Assembly (NCBI GenBank): GCA_961205875.1
Contig: OY540821.1
Span: 310,001-374,000, forward strand
From: Sialis fuliginosa
Lineage: Eukaryota > Arthropoda > Insecta > Megaloptera > Sialidae
Direction: 5' to 3'
DNA: 64,000 bases
Positions 55,411-64,000 of this stretch are shown here, piece after piece. The notes beneath the pieces are model-generated. The model saw nothing but the letters and a program-made list of their open reading frames with translations. It ran no database searches and was not told the origin of the DNA. A program made the translations under genes and the position numbers. Each line of letters begins with the position of its first letter. Positions within the stretch are counted from its first letter, which is position 1.

Positions 55411-55860
55411 TAAAATATATATATACTATCAATGTTTTACAAAACATTATATGCTAAGTTTTCATTTTCTACACCAGTCGGTTCCTTTTCCAACCCACTT
55501 GTAACCTCGTACAATCCTTTCGACATCAGTATGACTTTTACTTGAAACTTCCACACATTCCAATTATTGTTATTTAATTTGTTTACTCTTAGACTTTTTA
55601 TTTCCTCCATGTCTGGGACCATAACCTTTGACAGTGGAATCAATAACTATAATTGTATTGACTTTGTTTTTAATAGTTTCAATAAATTTCTTACAACTGT
55701 ATAAAAATACGTTTTACAATTATTTTATATTTGTTTACAACTACTCTCTTGTTTTCATCTCCAAGCTACCTCAGTTCAGAACAACTACAAAATTATCCAC
55801 TACAAAATATAAAAATATATATATACTATCAATGTTTTACAAAATATAATATAATATAAA
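55411..55860 (-). mobile_element. Copia-type fossil fragment between duplicated leader sequence
   Basis: A copia gag-like start (LNNNNWNVWKFQVKVIL) lies at 55643-55437. The 30-odd bases AATATATATATACTATCAATG... occur on both sides (55412-55443 and 55812-55845), which probably duplicated with or after the insertion. Only the first part of gag is present. Broken. Confidence 0.55.
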
Positions 55861-56159
55861 ACTCACTGTAGTAGTATAAATATAACGTTGATCACTGCAA
55901 TATTGATTTGCGGTTCTGCTGGACTGGCTCTCGAATTCTGCGGGCTCTGGATCCTGGGGTTAACGATGCTGGCACTACCTTTGGTGGCTCTGCGCAACGT
56001 TCTGGGTTCTGTGTCTGAAGCTTGCTTTTCGAAATTACTGGCTCTCGTTCTACGGGCACTGTGTAATTTTCTTAAATATGTGGATCGCGAATTAACGTTA
56101 AAACGAACAAAACGTGAGATGGCATATTGTTATGAATTATAAATAAAATATTATAAATT

Positions 56160-56560
56160 ATGGAAGAGTGTCACATATGTACGTCACAAATTACTAATTT
56201 TGCCGATTTTGGTAAATCAATGCATTCTGCATGGCACCAATTTTAACATATTTGGCATTGGAGCCACCATTCACGAGGTCGTGAACGACTAAATATTTCG
56301 TTGCAATAAACGCATGCTACATCTTCATTGTCAGATACAGAATCTTCCGTGTTATTGTCACTGATTGAATCAGAAGATACTTCAATACATTTTTTTTACA
56401 GATCGATTGGATTTTCTTATAGTTTTTTTTATCCCTGAGAGCGATCTGATTTCTAATTTCTTGAAGATTTGGTGATGTATTAAGGACACCGTGTTTCCCT
56501 TTTTTACGAAGGCATTTTCTCGGAGGAGAAATATCAGAAATAGTCAATACATTTTCTTGT
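56160..56560 (-). pseudogene. pogo-like transposase C-terminal remnant
   Basis: ISPPRKCLRKKGKHGVLNTSPNLQEI resembles the basic tail of Tigger/pogo transposases. In a shifted frame further left follows a Cys-rich end (CVYCNEIFSRSRPREWW...C..C..WCHAEC), as seen in insect pogo-like proteins. The catalytic core is absent here; another copy of the family with the core lies at 60.1-61.2 kb. Confidence 0.5.
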
Positions 56561-56580
56561 TGATATTTTCATGTCAAAGT

Positions 56581-56682
56581 AGACTTGTATAGTTCACGAA
56601 CGAACTAGTTCAAAAGAGCGCTCCCACACGAGAACTAGAGGAACTAGTTCGTATGCGCTCCGTTCTTTTAGTTCAGTAGTTC
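56581..56682. mobile_element. Small palindromic MITE-like repeat, copy 2 (GAACTAGTTC)
   Basis: Inverse copy of 24125-24228. It lies between the pogo-like remnant and the P-like pseudogene, so it may be inserted in either. Confidence 0.7.
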
Positions 56683-56759
56683 TACTAAATAATTTTTTTA
56701 CTTCTTTTTCAAGATTAATCGATGCAGATGTTGGATTGTTTTTATTAAAAATTTCATCC

Positions 56760-58110
56760 AGTTTTTAAATGTTCTACAAAATAATATTGGGTTTCTGAAG
56801 GCCACCATCTGTTACCGTATCAGTCCATGTAAATGAGCTCAGTTCCTTACTGCAATATTTTTCCTGCATCTCTGGAATTTTTGATTTGAGGCGGTATATA
56901 ATATACCCTGTTAGATGCTCTAAGCCATCATTTTCTAAATCAGTCATTTCATGACCGATTTCTTCTAACGATGTTTTTTCGACTAAGTTTTCCAATAGAT
57001 TAGAAGTGACAATAAGTTTGGGCAATATTTCCGAATAATCTTCATCTCTCCACACTAAACATTTCATCAACTAAATCATTCTCAATTTGCGATTTATTAT
57101 GAACAATTTTATCTGTATATTTTTCCACGCAAATTGGCGTTTTTTCATCTTCACTTCTACACTACTACAGGCAAACGATATCTTCAAAACTACGTCGATG
57201 TCCATTTGAATTGGGTTGCTGGAATCGTTCTGAACATTAGCAAATTTCGATATTATGCTTTCATTTTTTCCTAGCAAAAAGTTACGAAGCCGGTATTTAA
57301 ACTCTAAGGTCATCGGGTGGTCATACAACCCCCCTTTTGCACGCATGACTCCGAAGAATATCTCAAGTGGATCCTGATTGAGCCGATACGTTAATAAATA
57401 TGTAATGTCATACTGATCTTTTATATCTTTGAACAACATTCTCAATGCATTGATGCTTGTAAGTATGCCCTTCTGAAAGGGGAGCATTGATTTATGTTTC
57501 CTAACCCTCATTTTCATTGTAACATTCTCCATTTTGTTGAGTATGATTTCATGTTCTTTGGTAGCCAAACCATATGCAGCCATTCTTGAACGTGTTGAAC
57601 CAATCGTTAACCTTTAAAAAATGAAAAGATACATTAAATTATAGATATGTATATTACCATTTTAAGAAATATTGACAAATCATTCCATAATTCGGATTTT
57701 GCTAATCCCAAAGTCACAAATCTATTGAGTGCACACGAGTTGGTATGAGAAAAAAAGCTGGATAGCATATTTAACCTTTTGTCTTTTCTCATGTTTGCAA
57801 TCTAAGTGAATAGGTGTTAGTCGGCTTGCAATTTTCAGCTCGTTCGCAGATTGGTTCTCCAATAATTCAACAAGAGAGCTTTTTGTTAAATTGTTGTTGT
57901 CAAGTAAAATTCCTGAATCTAGAAAATGGTTTCGCAACAGCTTGATCAAGTGAGGAGTGTCGCTGAACACATTTTGTTACACGGGGTTAATGTAGTTTGC
58001 AAAATTATTATTTCCACATTTAGCAGCGATTTGTATAATATCACAAGTAGCTTCAAATCCAGAAGTTTCTAATCAAGTAAAATGATAGGCGTTTCACCAG
58101 GATCTTCAGA
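56760..58110 (-). pseudogene. P-element-like transposase pseudogene
   Basis: Segments on the minus strand, in order: ENVFSDTPHLIKLLRNHF (57970-57722), an intron-like gap with TTTAAAG acceptor near 57613, MLPFQKGILTSINALRMLF and TYRLNQDPLEIFFGVMRAKGG (57583-57071), then EHLTGYIIYRLKSK (57070-56774). TPHLIKLLRNH and LNQDPLE-FFG are P-family hallmarks; the latter corresponds to SLENLFG in the gene at 25743. It belongs to a different P subfamily. The N-terminal THAP part is missing and frames are broken. Confidence 0.7.
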
Positions 58111-58479
58111 ACTGAATTCTTCTTCTTCATTGATTGTTGGTGGAATTGCTGGTTCTCCTACAGTAGAACGGTATTTCTCATATGTTCCATATTTTCTTTT
58201 TTATGGCGTACAACACTGCGAAATCTTTTTAACTCCATACGTCGTCGCTTGTACGCAGCAGTTTTTATTAGCTGACGACGTTTTAAAAACTAAAAAAAAG
58301 GTCAGTTTCCCATAAGGAAGATGCGGGGTCCTTTCATCTCGCCACCACTTTTAGTTATTGCATTTACTGACAGTAAGTTTTTCGACAACTTTTAGCCACG
58401 CCCACAAACCGAATACTCGTCGCTGATTGGCTGCTGTGCTGAAACCCGTGTTGCTTAACTACTTTGGTGTATATATTAC

Positions 58480-58890
58480 TTAATGTAAAACGCAATTTTT
58501 CATTTCAATTGTGCCAATAGCTTCGGCTTTCATGTTTAAAGAAGATTTTGCAGTTGCTACATTTAAATCTGTTTTCTTTACATTTCTTAATAATGTCAAA
58601 TCATTTATCATATGAGAAGAACTTCCCAAATCCACGACAAAAGAATATTGTTGACAATAATCATTCTTTGTATCAACTCGAGTAAGACACTTAATGAATC
58701 GATGCTGCACATTTTGTTCTGTTTTGATTCTTCCTCCTTTTGAAAGACTTCTTTCTGTGAGAAGTGGTGGGGTTCCAAGTACAAAAGATACAGATCAATG
58801 TCATCATCAACAATACTAACTAAAAATTCGTGAGTGATTCGATTATTTATTTGATTTATCTGATTATTTGGTGTTTTAATCCATTTTTTA
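58480..58890 (-). mobile_element. Copia-type protease fossil
   Basis: FVVDLGSSSHMINDLTLL resembles the copia protease active site and its surroundings. It lies upstream (in minus direction) of the copia gag start at 55.6 kb, so the two come from different or rearranged copies. Broken. Confidence 0.55.
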
Positions 58891-59079
58891 TTTATTTTTT
58901 ATTTTATCTTTTTTTATAATATTTATATTTTCTGTTGGTGATGAAACTGTGATATCTGCTAAACACACAGAATTATTCTTGCTGTCGACGCTTTTTCGTA
59001 AACAATTAACATAGCTTATTTTTTTATTTTTTTCGTAAATAACATATCTCTGATCGAACAACTGTTTCACTTTCTTGAC

Positions 59080-59575
59080 TTCCTGACATAATACAAAGAT
59101 TGATTTGAGTCAACTTGTAAGTTGAAGATATAATTTCTACATATTGCTTCGGAAGCATATTATTTAATTTGTAGATCAGCCCTACATGCCAAACTTTGTC
59201 AAAGGCTTGAGCAACATCCAGAAAGACAGCAGAGCAGATTTGTGTTTTATCTAATGCCTGTTCAATAATATCCGTGATGCGATGTACTTGATTAATTGTT
59301 GAGTGCTTCTGTATAAAGCCGAACTGGAAATCTGGAATTAGATTGTTATCTTTTATGATTGGTCTTAGTCTTTTAAGAAGTAACTTTTCAAATAATTTTG
59401 AGACAATAGGTAGAAGGGAAATGGGCCTATAGGATTTCACTTTGTTTGGTGGTTTACCTGGCTTTGGTAACATGATTACTTCTGCGACTTTCCAGCAGGT
59501 AGGGACATACTTTAGTGTGAAAGCTGCATTAAAAAGGTAGGTGAGAATGACAATACCTTTTCTAGATAATCAAAT
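59080..59575 (-). pseudogene. Jockey-type LINE reverse transcriptase fragment
   Basis: About 150 codons from KPGKPPNKVKSYRPISLLP to FLDVAQAFDKVWHVGLIYKL, typical of the Jockey clade. The first catalytic Asp motif (F-L-D-V-x-x-A-F-D) is present; the YADD block is not. Truncated at both ends. Confidence 0.85.
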
Positions 59576-60092
59576 CGTAACAGTTTGCTAACCTATGATT
59601 TTTACTCACCCAAGACTTTACATATGTTATAGCATTGAAATCATCGATTGGCTTCCCCAGTAAATTAATTGTTTTATGAGTTTTAAATGTTAAACTGTAG
59701 CTATTTTTTATTTTTGCTATTCATAAATTTTATTTTGATCTGATGGTGTAACATAAACATCTAAGTAAAATAAAAATCATGTTTAAAAAATATAAGTTCT
59801 TTAACTTTTGAACTTTTGCGATTAACATGTATAAATGTTTAAATCACTTCCCAATGACCCATTCTACCTCCCTTCAAAATTTCGTATCGCCGAACAATAC
59901 ACCCTGTATATGTAATAATTTTGTATTTCTTATTTTAATTATTTTTTATGATTATCGGTCTATAACCGCCGCCGCCCCCTCTTCTGTTTTTTCCTTTCTT
60001 GTGCTTATAATATCTCTTATTTCCATTGTTTGCTGGGGCAGCAGCACCGCTACTGCCTGCAGCGATAGGGGTAGTAGCGGTGCTACTGCTTG
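59576..60092. other. No gene; Tc1-type terminus-like sequence and short hairpin
   Basis: ACACCCTGTATATG near 59908 looks like one end of a Tc1-type MITE without partner. AGCAGCACCGCTACT (60040-60054) pairs with AGTAGCGGTGCTACT (60073-60087). Confidence 0.35.
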
Positions 60093-61185
60093 TTACACTA
60101 CGATCATATAATTGTTTGCCGTTATAAGATCTTCAGAAGATGAAGCGAGCCTTATTTCTGCGTCACTGGTCTCTGTGGAGGAACTTCTACGAATCAAAAG
60201 ATGTTTGATTTTCCCTTTTTTCTTGGAATTTGTTTGACTCATGTCCGAGGGACCAGCTTGTTCTCTTTCTGAAATATCTTCCGCGCGAATAGATCGACCA
60301 GTAGGAACAACAAGCTTTTTCTTCTTGGCTAGATTCTTTTGAGTTGGGCTATCGTTACTCCGTAATTGCGTTAGATTACAAACAGGGTCACTTTCACACG
60401 AAAAGTGTCCCGATGATATTTTTGCTTGATTGATGCAATTTAGTGTTTTATATTCAAGATAAAAGTTAGACAAATAAAGTGCAACATGGAACCCGAAGCA
60501 ATTTGCAGTATTATACGATATAATCCGGATTAAAAAAAAAAAAAAAACGACACGGGACTGTTGCCTGTAACAGGGGACTGTTTTTACAAAGAAAAACTAA
60601 GTTTTATTATCAAATAATCAACTTTTAATAGTAATTTTTAATTAAAATTGACAAGATAATCACAAAATTCTAAATTTCTATATATTTCGCATGAATGTGT
60701 TGGAAATCAAATTCAGATCCATAATTCTGTCTTGGCTTGGTAGTCTACTCAAAGGTTCCACTACGTTTTGAGGATATATATTCCCGTTTTCCTAAACCCG
60801 TTTGAAAGGTTGATTTGGGCGTCCTTCATTTAATTATCCAATGCCGCTTTTAGTACTCTAGGAAACTGATGTTTTGGCAGAGTTGGAAGCCTTCCCTCTT
60901 GGGAGTTTTTCCAGTCTAGCAAGACTTGTCGCCATTTTATCTTCAATGGCCTTAAGTACGTCACGTCTAAGGGCTGGAGAATGTGAGTAGCATTTGCAGG
61001 TAAGCAGATAAAGCTAATGTTATTAATGTGGCATGCATCTAACACATTTTTGTTAATGTGACAGAACAAGTTGTCGCCAATGATTACTTTGCGTTCTTGT
61101 TTTTTCTTTAAAATTGGCAGTAAATGAGACATAAACCAGTCCTCAAAGATGAGGCTATCAATCCAGCCGCTTTTTGATCTATATA
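60093..61185 (-). pseudogene. pogo-like (DDE_1) transposase pseudogene
   Basis: FMSHLLPILKKKQERKVIIGDNLFCHI and CLPANATHILQPLDVTYLRPLK (61175-60830) are the second and third catalytic-acid blocks of pogo/Tigger. An intergenic or intronic gap follows, then 60473-60093 gives a basic and Ser-rich tail (LAKKKKLVVPTGRSI). The DNA-binding domain and first Asp are not visible in this window; frames are separated by stops. Confidence 0.7.
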
Positions 61186-61494
61186 TTAAAATATATGTAT
61201 ATATAAAAACAACTATATATTAAAACTAATACAAAAAGTATAACTTCAAAAACGTCAAGAATAATTACATAAACATATAAATAAAATCAACATTTTAAAA
61301 ATATGTTAGACAGTGGCGTGTATCTTAGACAAGGAAAGATATAGAACTATTTCCACAGAAAGATTTCTAGTAAGTTTGTCTGGGAACTAGATCTCGGATC
61401 GTGGAAATAAGCCTTTATGCATTCGTAAACATTTCCTAATTCAAGATTGATATACACTATTGTTTTTTGTATCACTGCACTACCGACTCACATA

Positions 61495-62054
61495 TTAGGA
61501 GTTTAACTTCTTATTGAGGTTTTTTACTCTGACAGGAGCTTGACGAAACCAATCCGCTACTTTCAACTCAAATGTTTTTTGAGTTGCTTCTGAGTATATC
61601 ATGAAAACCGCATCTAGATTTACAGAAAAAAAAATTGTGAGTAATAAAATATCCATGATTATATAAAATATATTCTATGAACACCATAGATATAAAATAA
61701 CTGGAGAGATAAGTGGATTTTAAAAACCTGTCCTGCAAAACAAAAAATAACGCAGTTCTGATTGGCTGACGGAATACACTGACAATTGTTCATAATTCTC
61801 TATACTAAAATATTGAATTTGCAATATATGATCTTAAATTGTAGTTATCCCTTCAGTTATATTATTATTATATCTCTGTGATAGATACTTACTGAATATT
61901 GTTTTTATAATATATAAATCATGGAGGTAATTTTTCTCGACGACCCAACCATGAATAACTGCATATATGCTACTTCATTGATGAATGTGCAGACCAAAAT
62001 TCTGGAAATCGCTTCAGTTACATCTTTTCCGCCAATACTTTTGAAATATGCAAT
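61495..62054 (-). pseudogene. DUF4806-like gene remnant, last two exons
   Basis: After a TTTACAG acceptor at 62054 the exon reads IAYFKSIGGKDVTEAISRILVCTFINEVAY, like DUF4806 (G-G-x-x-x-x-x-x-x-R-I-L-x-x-x-F). It then runs out of frame. The last exon starts at 61613 (DAVFMIYSEATQKTFELKVADWFRQAPVR) and stops at 61495. Upstream exons are not recognised. DUF4806 proteins are abundant in hemipterans and of unknown function. Probably a pseudogene because exon 1 lacks a good donor in frame. Confidence 0.4.
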
Positions 62055-62178
62055 CTGTAAATAAGTATCGTTAGATATTTATTATAATACTTTTAAATAT
62101 AACTTGCCTAAAGAACTGTAAAATAACTTTAATATATACTTATAGTATCTAGTAGGTACATACGCTTCGTGACTTACA

Positions 62179-62480
62179 GCCGTATTCATAAACGTTCCTT
62201 ATCTCAAGGTATAAGGAAGCCTTGATCAAGGCTTCCTCAGATATCCAAGGCTCCCTTGTTTCATAGTCAAATCTCAAGGCTTCCTTCATCGAGGAACGAA
62301 TATTCTAGGAATTTTTAGTGACCTACTAATGGTAGCGCCGTTTTTAGTGCGTGCAACTAATTTCACCTATTAAAATTTGTGTTTAAATTTCTTCACTTGA
62401 TTGTTTGGTATTAAAGTGGTATTACATATAAATCATACTTATTATTCTGTGATATAAATATAATTTCAAGTTTTTAGTAA
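62179..62480 (+). other. Palindrome-rich upstream block, possible Harbinger terminus
   Basis: Starts GCCGTATTCATAAACG and contains the perfect 24-bp palindrome centred on TTGATCAA at 62214-62237, with CAAGGCTTCC repeated three more times up to 62290. Such ends and subterminal repeats occur in Harbinger elements; the other end would lie beyond this window. Confidence 0.4.
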
Positions 62481-62551
62481 AAAGGTTAGTAATTTATTTG
62501 AGTTATTTGATTACAGACTTTTTGATCATTATTATTAACATTTCCGTGATA

Positions 62552-63503
62552 ATGGGAAAAAAAATTTCAACAATTCACTATACGGACCAGGAGAGAATGC
62601 TTCTGGCACAGTTTGTGTCAGAAGAAAAGGCGATAGAAAATAAAAAAAACTGGTTCATCAGATTTGAAAGACAAGGCGGATGCTTGGGATCGAGTAACCA
62701 GAAAATATGTAATAATAATAATAATAAATATGTATAAGTTAAAAAAATGCTGGGATAACTTAAAACAGAGGTAAATAATATTTGATAATAATTGATCATT
62801 TTTTAATATATTTTTCTTATATCTACATCCTTCTTTATACATAAATATATGTATATTTATATTTATTACGGTGGGCCAAATTGTATGGAAATAATTTTAC
62901 CGACCTGGACTATCCCTCTATGTGAAAATATCAAAAATGCGCTGAACTACAGTTGAATGTAGAGGTATAGCTCCATGGGAGTTTTTTCTTAGAATTGAGA
63001 GTACATTCATGTAGGGGGGTAGCCGAGGTCAGTAAAATTCCTTCCATACAATTTGGCCCACCCTAATATATCTATATAATATGATTTCTATTATATTTTG
63101 ATACTTATCTTATTAATCATTCATTTCAGAAAACGAAAATCAAACACTTTGGTTCGACACCAACGCTTTATGACAGGCGAAGGTCCTGCAATAGTTGGAT
63201 CAAAGGACCCGGTGATGGAGTTTATAGATGCCACTAATTTAAACTTGGATATCGAAGTTGAATCTATGTATGTTTGATAGCACTGCTTTTTACGAGAAAA
63301 ATTGTAGCACTATACATAGTTTTTATATTTCTTTCAAATTAATCATTTTTTACTTTCCAGATAATATAAATATGGTACGTAATCCTATTCCCTCAACAAC
63401 CCCAGTTGAATTAGAAAACCCTATTCAACCAGCAAATCCAATTCCCACAGAAAAAAATAGTTATTTTAAAATTGTTGAAGGCAGAAGAAGAGATGATGAA
63501 TAG
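62552..63503 (+). CDS. Myb/SANT-like DNA-binding protein, Harbinger type, with homopolymer frameshift
   Basis: Exon 1 starts at 62552 (MGKKISTIHYTDQERMLLAQFVSEEKAIENKK). The Myb/SANT-like unit continues one frame over (SSDLKDKADAWDRVTRKY, then LKKCWDNLKQR) after a run of eight A at about 62640-62647. Seven A would restore frame, so this is a 1-base insertion or a sequencing/assembly error. (ATA)n lies inside the domain and adds Ile residues. Intron from about 62771 (GTAAAT) to 63129 (TTTCAG). Exon 2 reads KRKSNTLVRHQRFMTGEGPA. A third exon may start near 63361 (MVRNPIPSTTPVELENP), although phase does not fit well. Harbinger elements carry such a protein beside their transposase. Confidence 0.6.
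62869..63063. mobile_element. 195-bp TA-type MITE in the intron
   Basis: Ends CGGTGGGCCAAATTGTATGG and inverse, TA on both sides (62867-62868, 63064-63065). It lies inside the intron of the Myb/SANT-like gene. Non-coding. Confidence 0.9.
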
Positions 63504-63544
63504 AAATTAATAAATTTTTGTTAAATATTAATATAAAAAATACA

Positions 63545-63813
63545 GGTAAGAGGGCGTTCAAGTATTTACAAGTATATTTTTTTCTTACTTTTATTGACAA
63601 AGGGAATAGGGGGGAGACCAAAAAGTATTTCGTTAATCTTGGAAATAATTTGATTTTTGTTTAAATTTTGATATTTAATAAAATTATATATATTTTTTTT
63701 ATTTGAAGGAGGGGGGAGTCTACCATTATCTTATTTTTTTACAAAGGGAAGGTAGGGTTGGGGTCTGAAATCAACATAATTATACTTATGTAATACTTGA
63801 ACGCTCTCTTACC
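63545..63813. mobile_element. 269-bp MITE (GGTAAGAGGGCGTTCAAGTA ends)
   Basis: GGTAAGAGGGCGTTCAAGTA at 63545 and its inverse (one change) ending at 63813. The target duplication is unclear. GGGG(G/A)-rich poly-purine patches lie inside. Non-coding. Confidence 0.75.
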
Positions 63814-64000
63814 CAGTTAGCCGACAACATTTCTAAGTCTAATTCTTTAATTTTCTTAACCCTGTACATCTAGTTACAAACATGTCCACTTGGGTATTTC
63901 CCAAGGCTCAGGTGTGTGATGGCAAAATGTTCAATTTATGCTTAAGTACAGTAATTGCTTAGGGTTCAAACATGCCGTCAGATCCTTCCCCAGCTCTGGG

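Noticed and set aside
58082-58315. Plus-strand frame MIGVSPGSSELNSSSS...
   Set aside because: Complement of the acidic region of the P-like pseudogene.
63814-64000. Right terminus of the Harbinger element
   Set aside because: No sequence matching the inverse of GCCGTATTCATAAACG is present before the window ends.

Overview
The window is AT-rich, intron-bearing animal DNA and almost certainly comes from an insect. Evidence is the transposon set (ISL2EU, P-like THAP, Harbinger, pogo, Tc1/mariner and IS630-like DDE genes, Penelope-like and Jockey retroelements, LTR fossils), the GT-AG introns, and MITEs with clean target-site duplications. A hemipteran, perhaps an aphid relative, is my best guess from DUF4806-like and USP-like gene remnants, but the sequence does not prove it. 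No housekeeping gene, tRNA, rRNA or CRISPR array was recognised. The window is a transposon graveyard with a few intact mobile-element genes and one unfamiliar gene family.

Region by region. 0-9 kb: a cluster of partial tandem copies of an unfamiliar minus-strand gene whose exons carry a W-x-G-Y motif and whose last large exon ends in an Arg-Gly-rich tail. It is mixed with a BED-finger hAT remnant, a USP-like pseudogene and a deleted DDE transposase. 9-20 kb: a Penelope-like remnant whose coding segment has become an eight-unit, about 147-bp tandem array, a HARBI1 pseudogene, an LTR integrase fossil split by an 887-bp inverted-repeat element, a perfect 86-bp palindrome, and shuffled DDE scraps. 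20-24 kb: a 3.8-kb element with inverted terminal arms of nearly 0.9 kb, carrying two other elements. 24-29 kb: a complete 856-codon P-element-like THAP transposase. 29-39 kb: a promoter-like block, then an LTR gag fossil hosting a 5.8-kb ISL2EU element. That element has an intact SWIM-YqaJ nuclease gene, a dead THAP-DDE transposase, and a nested intact DD35E Tc1/mariner. 39-43 kb: duplicated copies of a second W-x-G-Y gene joined to a Myb/SANT-like exon, interrupted by retroelement LTRs. 43-55 kb: an env-bearing gypsy/errantivirus-type fossil cut by a 2.3-kb insertion (with two MITEs), a Helitron-like element and an element built from ACACAC/GTGTGT hairpins. 55-64 kb: copia, pogo, P-like and Jockey fragments, a DUF4806-like remnant, and a Harbinger-type Myb/SANT gene.

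How the parts relate. Insertion order can be read from the nesting. LTR gag was hit by ISL2EU and then by the DD35E mariner. The errantivirus-type fossil was hit by several DNA elements, one of which was later hit by a hAT MITE. The two W-x-G-Y families share the motif and exon phase although they lie 36 kb apart, and they are the strongest candidate for something undescribed. All assignments are by eye from motifs; no database search was possible.
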